A stretch of DNA of 46,114 nucleotides from Thermomonas sp. (lineage in GTDB: Bacteria; Pseudomonadota; Gammaproteobacteria; Xanthomonadales; Xanthomonadaceae), in contig JAIMKJ010000010.1 in NCBI GenBank assembly GCA_020692565.1, forward strand, positions 55,843-101,956. The letters run 5' to 3'. The number at the start of each line of letters is the position of its first letter. The first letter of the stretch is position 1. Both the position numbers and the translations under genes were made by a program. A model generated the notes under the pieces. The model searched no databases and was not told where the DNA came from. It was given only the letters and a program-made list of their open reading frames with translations. This document shows, in pieces, positions 33,445 to 41,913 of this stretch.

Positions 33445-34545
33445 ATGTCAATCGCACTTCGTTGTACGGCGACGGCTCTGTCGCTCGCGCTCGGCGCACT
33501 AGTCATGGATGCTTCAGCGCAGCAGGTCAGTGGTGCTTCCGGCAACCGCGGTAACGCGATGCCGGCCGCCAGCGTTTCCGTCTCGCCGACACAGCGTGGC
33601 GAAATGGCGCGCCAGTTCGTCACCAAATGGGGTGGTTATGTCCAGCGCGTCTACAACGTGCCGGTGCGCGTGTGGTCGCAGCGGATGGTGTCGAACTTCG
33701 CCGCCGCCGACGCCGTCAACTTCCGCGACGCGCTGAAGCGCGACACCTTCGAAGGCGCGATGGCGGCGCTGTCGGGCAGCGGTCATCGCCTCAGCGACGA
33801 ACGCGTCATCAACAAGTTCGCGACCATGAAAGCCGGCGGTCCAAAGGTCCTCGGCAGCTTGAGCGGCGACCTTGTCTATACCCCGATCCAGCCTTGCCGC
33901 ATCCTCGATACCCGCAACACCGCTGCAGGTCCGATCGCCGGCAACAGCAGCCGTAGTTTCGTCTCGATCAACCAGGCGAACTTCACCGCGCAGGGCGGCA
34001 GCGCCACCGATTGCGGCACGCTCGGCCTCAATGCCACTGCGGTGGCGGTCAATCTGACCGCTGTGTTCCCGACCGGTGCCGGCTATGCCACGGTCTATCC
34101 GTTCGGCACCACCCAGCCGCTGGCGGCGAGCGTCAATTACACCGCCGGTGCGATCGTGAACAACGCGATCATCGCGCAGATCCCGAATCCGTTGACCACC
34201 TCCGACTTCACCGTCTACACCTTCGCCGAGTCGCATTACGTCGCCGATATCGTCGGCTACTTCGCGCCGCCGCAGGCGACGCCGCTGGGTTGTGTCACGA
34301 CCTTCGCTACACAGAATATTGCCGGCAACTTGCCCTTCAGTTTCCCGATTCCGGCATGTCCGAGCGGCTACACCGTCACCGGCGCAGGTTGCCGTACGCC
34401 GGGCTTGAACGAAGCCAACTGGGCCATCAACGGCCTGTACCGCAATGGCGCCAACATCGATACGTACTGCTCCGGTTTGAATACCACTGCGGGCTTCATC
34501 ACGGTCGAAGGCACGGCGCAGTGCTGCCGAGTGCCGGGTCGCTGA
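33445..34545 (+). CDS. Secreted LDTR-module protein, first tandem copy
   Basis: 366 residues. Signal peptide MSIALRCTATALSLALGALVMDASA, cleaved before QQ. Residues about 45-125 form a helical domain (GEMARQFVTKWGGYVQRVYNVP...FEGAMAALSGSGHRLSD). Residues about 140-275 hold a beta-rich module (PCRILDTRNTAAG...AVAVNLTAVFPTGAGYATVYPFG...ADIVGYFAPP) that resembles the LDTR-NVTAV-DVxGYF module of secreted actinobacterial and myxobacterial proteins. The last 90 residues are Cys-rich and end CCRVPGR. It is probably exported as a surface or matrix protein. The paralogue at 34793 shares the whole layout. Confidence 0.8.
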   Translation: MSIALRCTATALSLALGALVMDASAQQVSGASGNRGNAMPAASVSVSPTQRGEMARQFVTKWGGYVQRVYNVPVRVWSQRMVSNFAAADAVNFRDALKRDTFEGAMAALSGSGHRLSDERVINKFATMKAGGPKVLGSLSGDLVYTPIQPCRILDTRNTAAGPIAGNSSRSFVSINQANFTAQGGSATDCGTLGLNATAVAVNLTAVFPTGAGYATVYPFGTTQPLAASVNYTAGAIVNNAIIAQIPNPLTTSDFTVYTFAESHYVADIVGYFAPPQATPLGCVTTFATQNIAGNLPFSFPIPACPSGYTVTGAGCRTPGLNEANWAINGLYRNGANIDTYCSGLNTTAGFITVEGTAQCCRVPGR

Positions 34546-34570
34546 TTCCAAGCATCACGTTCCGAACCGA

Positions 34571-34600
34571 AAGAGCCGGGGAAACCCGGCTCTTTTTTTG
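34571..34600 (+). terminator. Terminator after the first LDTR-module gene
   Basis: Perfect 11-bp stem AAAGAGCCGGG/CCCGGCTCTTT with GAAA tetraloop, then a T-run. It is identical in stem and loop to the terminator of the second copy (35918-35943). Confidence 0.95.
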
Positions 34601-34792
34601 TTGCGCCGGGTTCTTTGCGACCCGACGGTTCGCGCTGCGACGTCTTCTGCCCGCTTGTTGTCGTTGTCGTTGTCGATGCCGCTGGCCGGCCGACGATGAC
34701 GGGCACTGATCGGTTGGCCCATTCTGGCGGCCTTTCTCGTGATTAAGACTACCGGCAACATTCCGTTTGCCCAGACACCCGGAGACCAGAAG

Positions 34793-35890
34793 ATGGCGAC
34801 ACAGAACCGTTATTCCAGTGGCATGCTCGCGCTCGCGCTTGTTGCCTTCGCTGCGTCCGTATCCGCCGCGCAACCAGGCGTACAGGCGCAAGGCGAGCGA
34901 CAGGGGCGTGCGGTAGCGACCACAGCGAAGGTGTCGCCCGCAGAGCGTGGTCAGCTGACCCGCCAGTTCGTGAACAAGTGGGGCAATTATGTCCAGCGCG
35001 TCTACAACGTGCCCGTGGGGACGTGGTCGCAGCGCATGGTGTCGAATTTCGTGAGTGCGGATGCCACCAATTTCCGCAATGCGCTCAAGCGCGACACCTT
35101 CGAGGGCGCGATGGCCGAGCTGACCGGCACTGGTCACCGTTTGAGCGATGAAGCCGTCATCACCAAGCTCGCCTCAGTGAATGCAAGCTCGTCCAAACCG
35201 CAGTCCACCGTCAAATTAGGCGAGTTGGGCAGGGACCTCGTCTATACCCCGGTCGCACCCTGCCGCATCCTCGATACGCGCAACGTGGCAGCCGGCGCCA
35301 TCGCAGCCAACAGCAGCCGCAACTTCGTCGCGTTCGGCGTATCCAGTTTCGCCGGCCAGGGCGGCAGCGCCACCAACTGCGGCGTGAACCCCTTGGCCGC
35401 CACCGCGGTTGCGATCAACCTGACGGCGGTCACTCCGGCCACCGCCGGCTTCGCCACTGCGTACCCGTTCGGCACGACCAGGCCGGTCGCCGCCAGCGTC
35501 AACTACGCCGCTGGTGCCATCGTCAACAATGCCTTGATCGTGCAGACGCCGAATCCGATCGCTTCGTTCGACTTCACCGTCTACACCTTTGCCCAGTCGC
35601 ATTACGTAGCGGACATCGTGGGTTACTTCGCGCCGCCGGTCGCCACTGCGCTGCAGTGCGAGCAGACCGAGAAAACCATCGTCGAGGATATTGTGGCGGG
35701 CGGTACCGCGAATGCGAACGCTCCAGCCTGCACAGCGGGTTACACCCAGACGGCGACCAACTGCGAGACGTCCAGCTGGTTGATGCCGATCGTGTTTTCC
35801 AATAATGGCACCTGTTCGGCACGCAACAACGATGCGACGCCGCAGGATCTCCGCGCTTCGCGGACCTGCTGCCGCGTGCCGGGTCGCTGA
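34793..35890 (+). CDS. Secreted LDTR-module protein, second tandem copy
   Basis: 365 residues. Signal peptide MATQNRYSSGMLALALVAFAASVSA. The same order of domains as the first copy: helical domain (RGQLTRQFVNKWGNYVQRVYNVPVGTWSQRMVSNF), beta module (PCRILDTRNVAAGAIAANSSRNFV...ADIVGYFAPP), and a Cys-rich tail ending RTCCRVPGR. The two copies look more than half identical in the first 270 residues but differ strongly in the variable part after YFAPP. GGAG lies about nine bases before the ATG at 34793. It is a tandem duplicate with its own terminator. Function unknown; extracellular location inferred. Confidence 0.8.
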   Translation: MATQNRYSSGMLALALVAFAASVSAAQPGVQAQGERQGRAVATTAKVSPAERGQLTRQFVNKWGNYVQRVYNVPVGTWSQRMVSNFVSADATNFRNALKRDTFEGAMAELTGTGHRLSDEAVITKLASVNASSSKPQSTVKLGELGRDLVYTPVAPCRILDTRNVAAGAIAANSSRNFVAFGVSSFAGQGGSATNCGVNPLAATAVAINLTAVTPATAGFATAYPFGTTRPVAASVNYAAGAIVNNALIVQTPNPIASFDFTVYTFAQSHYVADIVGYFAPPVATALQCEQTEKTIVEDIVAGGTANANAPACTAGYTQTATNCETSSWLMPIVFSNNGTCSARNNDATPQDLRASRTCCRVPGR

Positions 35891-35917
35891 TCGATCGAGC
35901 CAACGTGTCGTAAACGG

Positions 35918-35946
35918 AAAGAGCCGGGGAAACCCGGCTCTTTTTT
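35918..35946 (+). terminator. Terminator after the second LDTR-module gene
   Basis: AAAGAGCCGGG (35918-35928), GAAA loop, CCCGGCTCTTT (35933-35943), T-run. It is a copy of the terminator at 34571 and also faces the 3' end of etfA, so it may work in both directions. Confidence 0.95.
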
Positions 35947-35964
35947 GTTCGCAACCGTGTTTTT

Positions 35965-36903
35965 TCAGAGCGCTGCCTGCAACTCCGGCAGCAATTTGAA
36001 CAGGTCGCCGACCAGGCCGATGTCGGCGATTTCGAAGATCGGCGCTTCGCCGTCCTTGTTGATCGCCACGATCGTGCCGGCGTCCTTGATGCCGGTGAGA
36101 TGCTGGATGGCGCCGCTGATGCCGATCGCGATGTAGAGTTCCGGGGCGATGATCTTGCCGGTCTGGCCGACCTGCATTTCGTTCGGCACGTAGCCGGCAT
36201 CCACCGCTGCGCGTGAGGCGCCGACGCCGGCGCCCAGCTTGTCGGCGAGGTCGTAGATGATCCTGAAGTTCTCGGCCGAACCCACGCCGCGACCGCCGGA
36301 GACCACGCGACGGGCGCTCTGCAGGTCCGGGCGGTCGGATTTGCCGGCCGCCAGGCCGACGTAGCGGGTGTGGGTGGGCAGCGCGGCATCGATGGAGGTC
36401 GCTTCCACTGCGGCACTGCCGTCGCGGCCGGCTTCCGGCCACGACGCGGTGCGTACGGTGGCGACCACGACCTGATCGGCCGCGGCTTCGACCGTGATGA
36501 TGGCGTTGCCGGCGTAGATCGGGCGCTTGAAGGTGTGGCTGCCGTCGACGGCCATGATGTCCGACACCTGCGACACGCCCAGCAGCGCGGCGACGCAGGG
36601 CATCAGATCCTTGCCGAAGGTGGTGCTGGGGCCGAACACATGGCTGTAGCCGGCAGCGAGCTGCGCGACCTGCGGCGCCAGCACCTGGGCGATGGCATCG
36701 GCGTTGGCGGCGTTGGTCACCGCCAGCACTCTGGCAGCGCCGGAGATCTTCGCGGCTTCAGCGGCGACGCCGGCCGGGTCCGCGGCCAGCACGACGATGT
36801 CGATGCTGTCGGGGTTCAGCGCCTTGGCGGCCGACACGCACTTCGCGGTGGACGCATTGAGTTTGCCGTCGAGATGTTCGGCAACGATCAGAACTTTGCT
36901 CAT
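35965..36903 (-). CDS. etfA: Electron transfer flavoprotein, alpha subunit
   Basis: 312 residues, FAD-binding subunit of the ETF heterodimer that takes electrons from acyl-CoA dehydrogenases. The FAD site is visible in the C-terminal half: RRVVSGGRGVGSAENF, VGASRAAVDAGYVPNEMQVGQTGKIIAPELYIAIGISGAIQHLTG and TIVAINKDGEAPIFEIADIGLVGD. The start overlaps the etfB stop as TGATG. In Xanthomonas etfA marks the right border of the lipopolysaccharide locus that starts at metB, and the same order is kept here. The partner dehydrogenase could be FadE at 41914. Confidence 0.96.
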   Translation of the reverse strand: MSKVLIVAEHLDGKLNASTAKCVSAAKALNPDSIDIVVLAADPAGVAAEAAKISGAARVLAVTNAANADAIAQVLAPQVAQLAAGYSHVFGPSTTFGKDLMPCVAALLGVSQVSDIMAVDGSHTFKRPIYAGNAIITVEAAADQVVVATVRTASWPEAGRDGSAAVEATSIDAALPTHTRYVGLAAGKSDRPDLQSARRVVSGGRGVGSAENFRIIYDLADKLGAGVGASRAAVDAGYVPNEMQVGQTGKIIAPELYIAIGISGAIQHLTGIKDAGTIVAINKDGEAPIFEIADIGLVGDLFKLLPELQAAL

Positions 36904-37649
36904 CACAGCAACCCCTTCGCTTTGAGTGTGGCGACCAGTTCGGCCGCGTCCTTCACCATCACGCCCTTGCTGCGTTTGGCCGGCGGCGCGTAGTGGGTGG
37001 TTTTCAGCGTGTCGCCGGATTCGACGCCCAGATCGGCGAACTGCAGGGTCTCCAGCGGCTTGCTCTTGGCCTTCATGATGTCCGGCAGCTTGATGAAGCG
37101 CGGTTCGTTCAGGCGCAGGTCGGTGGTGATCACCGCCGGCAGCTCGACTTCCAGCGTTTCCAGGCCGGCGTCGACTTCGCGCACCACGGTGGCCTTGCCG
37201 TCGGCGATGTCGAGTTTGCCGGCGAAGGTCGCCTGCGGACGGCCCCACAGCGTGGCCAGCATCTGGCCGGTCTGGTTGGCGTCGTCGTCGATCGCCTGCT
37301 TGCCCAGGATCACCAGATCGGGCTGTTCGCGTTCGATCAGCTTGAGCAGGGCGCGGGCGGCGGTGAGCGGCTGCATGCCGGCGTCGCTGACGATGTGGAC
37401 GGCGCGGTTCGCGCCCATCGCCAGACCGTTACGCAGATGCGGCTGGGCGTCGGCCGGGGCGATGGTGACCACCACCACTTCGGTGGCGATGCCCTTGTCG
37501 CGCAGGCGCAGCGCTTCTTCCAGGGCGATGTCGTCGAAGGGATTGGGCGACAGCTTGACGCCATCGGTGACCACGCCGGAGCCGTCCGGTTTGACCTGGA
37601 TGCGGACGTTGTAGTCCACCACGCGCTTGTAGCCGACGAGGATCTTCAT
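36903..37649 (-). CDS. etfB: Electron transfer flavoprotein, beta subunit
   Basis: 248 residues, AMP-binding partner of EtfA. It starts MKILVGYKRVVDYNVRIQVKPDGSGV. The adenine-nucleotide loop is LVILGKQAIDDDANQTGQMLATLWG, and the recognition-loop region is ELPAVITTDLRLNEPRFIKLPDIMKAKSKPLE, all standard. The ATG at 37649 is fixed by this start. It is the first gene of the etfB-etfA operon, coupled to etfA by a one-base overlap. No clear promoter was identified in the gap to the GMC gene. Confidence 0.96.
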   Translation of the reverse strand: MKILVGYKRVVDYNVRIQVKPDGSGVVTDGVKLSPNPFDDIALEEALRLRDKGIATEVVVVTIAPADAQPHLRNGLAMGANRAVHIVSDAGMQPLTAARALLKLIEREQPDLVILGKQAIDDDANQTGQMLATLWGRPQATFAGKLDIADGKATVVREVDAGLETLEVELPAVITTDLRLNEPRFIKLPDIMKAKSKPLETLQFADLGVESGDTLKTTHYAPPAKRSKGVMVKDAAELVATLKAKGLL

Positions 37650-37775
37650 CGTTCGGAATGTCCTGGGAGCGGAAGAGGGACCGGGCGATGTTCGGTGCCC
37701 GGCCAAGACGGGAATTTTAGCGGTTCGGTGCGGCGGCTGCGACCCGAGACCGTATGGTCGGGTCTTCGGGCGGCT

Positions 37776-39356
37776 TCAGGCCGCTTTGATCAAGTCGGCC
37801 GCGCGCTCCGCGATCATGATCGTCGGTGCGTTGGTATTGCCGCCGATCAGGCAGGGCATGACCGAGGCATCGATCACGCGCAGGCCTTCGACGCCGTTGA
37901 CCCGCAGTTGCGGATCGACCACGGCGTCGGCATCGCTGCCCATCCGGCAGGTGCCGACAGGGTGGTAGACGCTCTCGGCCTTGGCGCGGACGAATTCGGC
38001 CAGGCCGGCATCGTCCAGATCGTTGCGCGCCGGGAAGATCGGGGCGCCGCGATACCGGTCGAAGGCTTTCTGCGCCAGGATCTCGCGCGACAGCTTTGCG
38101 CACTCGACCATCATCTTCAGGTCGAAGCCTTCCGCGTCGCCCAGATAGTTGGCTTCGATCCGCGGTTTGTCGCCGGCGCGATTGCTGACCAGCGACAAGC
38201 GGCCGCGGCTTCGCGGGCGCAGGAAACAGGCATGCAGGGTGTAGCCGTCGCCGGGCAGACGGTTGCGGCCGTGGTCGTCCAGCATCGCCGGGACGAAGTG
38301 GAACTGGATGTCGGCGCGGTCGTCCGGCGCCAGTTGCGAGCGCGCGAAACCGCCGGCTTCGGCGACGTTGCTGGTGCCCGGGCCGCGGCGGCCGCGCAGG
38401 TAATAGTCGAAGGCGGTCTTGATGTCGCTGATGCGGTCGTAGGTCACCCGTTCGGTCGAATGGAACAACGTGCAGATGTCGAGGTGGTCCTGCAGATTGC
38501 CGCCGACGTCGGCGCGGTCGGCGATGACGGGGATCCCGTGCCGGCGCAAGTCGTCGGCCGGGCCGATGCCGGACAGCATCAGCAACTGTGGCGAGTTGAT
38601 CGCGCCGCCGCTGACGATGACCTCGCGCGCCGCCGGCTGGTGGAAGGCCTGGCCGCGCATGGCGTAGGTGACGCCGCTGGCGCGCAGGCCATCGAAGGTG
38701 ACGCGGCTGACGACGGCGCCGGTGTGCACGGTGAGGTTCGGGCGCTGGCGGGCCGGGTCGAGGTAAGCCAGTGCCGCGGAGCAGCGCGCGCCCTCGCGCT
38801 GGGTGACCTGATAGAAACCGACGCCGTCCTGCACCGCACCGTTGAAGTCGCGGTTGTGGGCCAGGCCGATCTGCAGGCTGGCATCGATGAACGCCTGCGA
38901 CAGCGGATTGGTGTAGCGCAGGTCGGAGACGCTGAGTGGACCGTCGCTGCCGTGGAAGGCGTCGGTGCCGCGCACGTTGCCTTCCGACTTTTTGAAGTAG
39001 GGCAGGACGTTGTCCCAGTGCCAACCGGTCGCGCCCTGCGCGGCCCAGTCTTCGTAATCGCCGGAAACGCCGCGGATGTAGCACATGGCGTTGATCGAAC
39101 TGGAGCCGCCGAGCACCTTGCCGCGTGGCCACCACAGCGCGCGCTGGTTGAGATTGGGTTCGGCGGCGGTGTTGTAGTCCCAGTTCACGCCTTTCTGGTT
39201 GACCAGCTTGGCCACTCCGGCGGGCATGTGGATGAAAGGATGCCAATCGCGCGGTCCGGCTTCCAGCAGCAGCACTTTGACCGCAGGGTCCTCGCTCAGG
39301 CGGTTGGCGAGCACGCAGCCCGCCGAACCGGCGCCGATGATGATGTAGTCGAACAC
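37776..39356 (-). CDS. GMC-family FAD oxidoreductase (alcohol/choline dehydrogenase-like)
   Basis: 526 residues. N-terminal FAD motif DYIIIGAGSAGCVLANRL, GMC signatures RGKVLGGSSSINAMCYIRG and SGGAINSPQLLMLSGIGP, and the catalytic His-Asn pair in YHPVGTCRMG and GGNTNAPTIMIAERAADL. It resembles BetA-type choline dehydrogenases and aliphatic alcohol dehydrogenases. Without betB, betI or a choline transporter nearby, the substrate is more likely an alcohol. The start is a GTG at 39356 with AGGG about eight bases upstream. It stands alone, divergent from the transporter gene. Confidence 0.9.
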   Translation of the reverse strand: MFDYIIIGAGSAGCVLANRLSEDPAVKVLLLEAGPRDWHPFIHMPAGVAKLVNQKGVNWDYNTAAEPNLNQRALWWPRGKVLGGSSSINAMCYIRGVSGDYEDWAAQGATGWHWDNVLPYFKKSEGNVRGTDAFHGSDGPLSVSDLRYTNPLSQAFIDASLQIGLAHNRDFNGAVQDGVGFYQVTQREGARCSAALAYLDPARQRPNLTVHTGAVVSRVTFDGLRASGVTYAMRGQAFHQPAAREVIVSGGAINSPQLLMLSGIGPADDLRRHGIPVIADRADVGGNLQDHLDICTLFHSTERVTYDRISDIKTAFDYYLRGRRGPGTSNVAEAGGFARSQLAPDDRADIQFHFVPAMLDDHGRNRLPGDGYTLHACFLRPRSRGRLSLVSNRAGDKPRIEANYLGDAEGFDLKMMVECAKLSREILAQKAFDRYRGAPIFPARNDLDDAGLAEFVRAKAESVYHPVGTCRMGSDADAVVDPQLRVNGVEGLRVIDASVMPCLIGGNTNAPTIMIAERAADLIKAA

Positions 39357-39498
39357 GCGTGGACCCTGTGAAATCGTGTGCAGGCGACACTATGCCCGCC
39401 GCCTAGAGCAATTGCTCGGCGTGCGCGCCGGGCGCACGCATGGGGGGGACGGTCTGCCTGCTAGAGTGGCGCCTCCGCATTGCACAGGTGGATGGCGG

Positions 39499-40848
39499 AT
39501 GCCGCCACAGCCCGAAATGAACGCCGCGAAGGTCTCCGCCCCGCCCGTCGGCACGCTCCGGAGGCTGCGGCAGGAACTGGCCGAATCGCCGCCGCTGTGG
39601 TGGGCGCTGTTGTACTTCTTCAGCCTGCTGTGCGGTTACTACGTGCTTCGCCCGGTGCGCGATGCGATGGCCGCATCCGGCGACGTGGCCGCCGTCTTTC
39701 CCGATGCCTGGATCGCATGGGCGCTCGGCCACGGTTTCGCGCTCAAGGACTTCGTGCTGCAGGCGCTGTTCACCGCGACGTTCGTGTCGATGCTGCTGCT
39801 GCAGCCGCTCTACGGCGCGCTGGTTTCGCGCTACCCGCGCCGGGTCTTCCTGCCAGCGCTGTATCTGATCTTCATCCTCTGCCTGATCGGTTTCTGGTGG
39901 ATCTTCGATCGGAACGTCTCCGGTCGCGGCACCCTGTTCTTCGTGTGGACGGCGGTCTTCAACCTGTTCGCGGTTTCAGTGTTCTGGAGCTTCATGGCCG
40001 ACGTGTTCGACAACGAACACGCCAAGCGCGTCTACGGCTATATCGGCGCCGGCGGCACCCTCGGTGCGCTGCTGGGGCCGGTGATCACCCGGCTGCTGGT
40101 GGATCGGGTCGGCGTCGGCAGCCTGCTGCTGGTGTCGGCGGGCTTCCTGGTGGTCTGCCTGCTGTGCATCGTGCGGCTGCGGCCGTGGGCGCGGCAGCGC
40201 GAACAGCGCAGCGGCCAGAGTGTCGATGGGGCGATGGGCGGTTCGATCTGGGCGGGGTTCAAGCTGGTGGCGAACGATCCGCTGCTGCGCGGGCTTGCGC
40301 TGCTGATGTTCTTCGGGGTGGGGGTGGGCACGTTGCTCTACAACGAGCAGGCCGCGATCGTGAAGCAGTTCTACCCCACGTCGGAGGCGGCGACCAAGTA
40401 CTACGCGCGGATCGATTTTCTGATCAATCTGTCCACGATCCTGATCCAGGTGTTTCTCACGCGCTGGCTGCTGCGGCGGTACGGCGTGGGCCCGGTGCTG
40501 TTGATTCCGGCCTTCGCCATCACCTTCGGCTACTGCCTGCTGGCGATGTCGCCGCTGCCGCTGCTGGTGGCGGCAGTGCAGATCGCCACGCGCTCGGGCG
40601 AGTTTTCGCTGGGTAAACCCGGTCGCGAAACGCTCTACACCCGGGTTGATCGCGAGGCGCGCTACAAGGCCAAGGCGTTCATCGACACCGCGGTGTATCG
40701 CGGCGGCGACCTGACCTACGTCTGGCTGCACAAATGGCTGGCGATGTTCGGCAGTCGGGTGGTGTTCGCCGCGGGCATTGGCATCGCCATCGCTATGAGC
40801 CTCAGCGCCTGGCAGGTGATCCGCGCCCAGCGCAAACTTCCGCAGTGA
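39499..40848 (+). CDS. MFS-type transporter (nucleotide-carrier-like)
   Basis: 449 residues with about twelve hydrophobic helices, in the inner membrane. The first helix contains LLYFFSLLCGYYVLRPVRDAMA, a pattern shared with the ATP/ADP-carrier-like group of MFS proteins (Npt1/TlcA type), and the loop with GYIGAGGTLGALLGP is MFS-like. The substrate is unknown; nucleotide transport is not implied in free-living bacteria. I use the ATG at 39499, preceded by AGGTGG; the ATG at 39517 has no ribosome-binding site. It is divergent from the GMC gene and followed at 62 bases by a DUF1304 gene. Confidence 0.85.
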   Translation: MPPQPEMNAAKVSAPPVGTLRRLRQELAESPPLWWALLYFFSLLCGYYVLRPVRDAMAASGDVAAVFPDAWIAWALGHGFALKDFVLQALFTATFVSMLLLQPLYGALVSRYPRRVFLPALYLIFILCLIGFWWIFDRNVSGRGTLFFVWTAVFNLFAVSVFWSFMADVFDNEHAKRVYGYIGAGGTLGALLGPVITRLLVDRVGVGSLLLVSAGFLVVCLLCIVRLRPWARQREQRSGQSVDGAMGGSIWAGFKLVANDPLLRGLALLMFFGVGVGTLLYNEQAAIVKQFYPTSEAATKYYARIDFLINLSTILIQVFLTRWLLRRYGVGPVLLIPAFAITFGYCLLAMSPLPLLVAAVQIATRSGEFSLGKPGRETLYTRVDREARYKAKAFIDTAVYRGGDLTYVWLHKWLAMFGSRVVFAAGIGIAIAMSLSAWQVIRAQRKLPQ

Positions 40849-40909
40849 TGCGCGCGGCTGTCATTCACGCTGCGCCCTCCATTTTCGTTTTTTGACAGGA
40901 GTCTTTCCG

Positions 40910-41260
40910 ATGCCGTTGATCGCCATTGTGCTGACTGTGCTGGTCGCGCTGCTGCACGTCTATTTCCTCGTCCTCGAAATGTTCCTGTGGACGAGACCGC
41001 TGGGCATGAAGGTGTTCCGCAACACGCCCGAAAAAGCCGAGACCACGAAGGTGCTGGCTGCGAATCAGGGGCTCTATAACGGATTTCTCGCCGCCGGCCT
41101 GCTGTGGGCCGTGTACGCCGGCAAGACTGACGTTGCGCTGTTCTTCCTCGGCTGCGTCGTCGTCGCGGCGCTGTACGGTGCCTACAGCGTCAGCAAGCGC
41201 ATCTTCTATGTGCAGGGCGTGCCGGCGCTGGCGGCGATCGCGGCGGTGGTGCTCGGCTGA
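40910..41260 (+). CDS. DUF1304 family membrane protein
   Basis: 116-residue integral membrane protein with four helices. The family features are clear: LLHVYFLVLEMFLWTRPLGMKVFRNTPEKAE, then ANQGLYNGFLAAGLLWA, and VPALAAIAAVVLG at the end. Function unknown. AGGAG lies eight bases before the ATG at 40910. It has the same direction as the transporter and may be co-transcribed. No terminator is seen before the convergent DUF4442 gene. Confidence 0.9.
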   Translation: MPLIAIVLTVLVALLHVYFLVLEMFLWTRPLGMKVFRNTPEKAETTKVLAANQGLYNGFLAAGLLWAVYAGKTDVALFFLGCVVVAALYGAYSVSKRIFYVQGVPALAAIAAVVLG

Positions 41261-41327
41261 GGCACTTGGGCCGCGACTGGCGCGGGTGCGATGGGATCCA
41301 TGCGCGCGCCTACGCGATCCACGACGG

Positions 41328-41801
41328 TCAGCGCGCGGGGCGCGGCGACATCCACATCGAGATCGTGGCCCGGAACACCACGTCGCCGGCCTCGTCGGTC
41401 AGGACCACATCCACCGGCAGGTCATAGCCTTCGCCGGCGGCGACGATCGGGATCGCCGGTGTCGCCACGCCGCGGATCGTGCCCATCGCTTTCTTCACGT
41501 ATTCGACGGTCATCCCCTTGGGAATCCAGCGCATCGAATCGGGCAGGCTGACCTCTGTCATCATCCCGCCGGTCAGTTCCGCGAGGTTGCACATCGCGAT
41601 CGCGTGCACGCTGCCGATGTGGTTGGTGATGCCGCGATGGCGGCGCAGACGCGCGACGCAGCGGCCGGGTTCCAGCACTTCGATCCGCGGCGAGATGCTG
41701 CCGAAGTAGGGCGCCTTGAAGCAGATCGCGCGGGTGAACAGCCAGTGCCCGGCGGGCCAGCGGCGCATGCGTTCGTACAGGGCGAGGGTCTTGTTGGCCA
41801 T
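41328..41801 (-). CDS. DUF4442 hotdog-fold protein
   Basis: 157 residues. The hotdog-type segment is NHIGSVHAIAMCNLAELTGGMM, with a following strand (PKGMTVEYVKKAMGTIRGVA) typical of DUF4442/YiiD-like acyl-thioester-binding proteins. It could be a thioesterase acting on an acyl-CoA. It lies downstream of fadE on the same strand, separated by a terminator, and a link with lipid oxidation is inferred only. The ATG at 41801 follows GGGATCGCACG, a weak ribosome-binding site. Confidence 0.82.
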   Translation of the reverse strand: MANKTLALYERMRRWPAGHWLFTRAICFKAPYFGSISPRIEVLEPGRCVARLRRHRGITNHIGSVHAIAMCNLAELTGGMMTEVSLPDSMRWIPKGMTVEYVKKAMGTIRGVATPAIPIVAAGEGYDLPVDVVLTDEAGDVVFRATISMWMSPRPAR

Positions 41802-41840
41802 CGTGCGATCCCTTTGGGGGCGTGAAGGGGGTGGGAGTGC

Positions 41841-41874
41841 TGGAAAAGAGAACGCCGGGGCTGGCCCGGCGTTC
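41841..41874 (-). terminator. Rho-independent terminator of fadE
   Basis: GAACGCCGGG (41850-41859) pairs perfectly with CCCGGCGTTC (41865-41874). Read on the minus strand, TCTTTTCC follows. It is located 40 bases after the fadE stop. Confidence 0.88.
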
Positions 41875-41913
41875 GTGTGGCGGATGAGCAGGCGCGTTTC
41901 GCCGGACCGTGCG

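Noticed and set aside
37741..37764. GACCCG/CGGGTC hairpin after the GMC gene as a terminator
   Set aside because: The stem has a bulge, and no T-run follows in the direction of the gene.
36993..39371. Long plus-strand open frame opposite etfB and the GMC gene
   Set aside because: Antisense shadow; both minus-strand genes are unambiguous.
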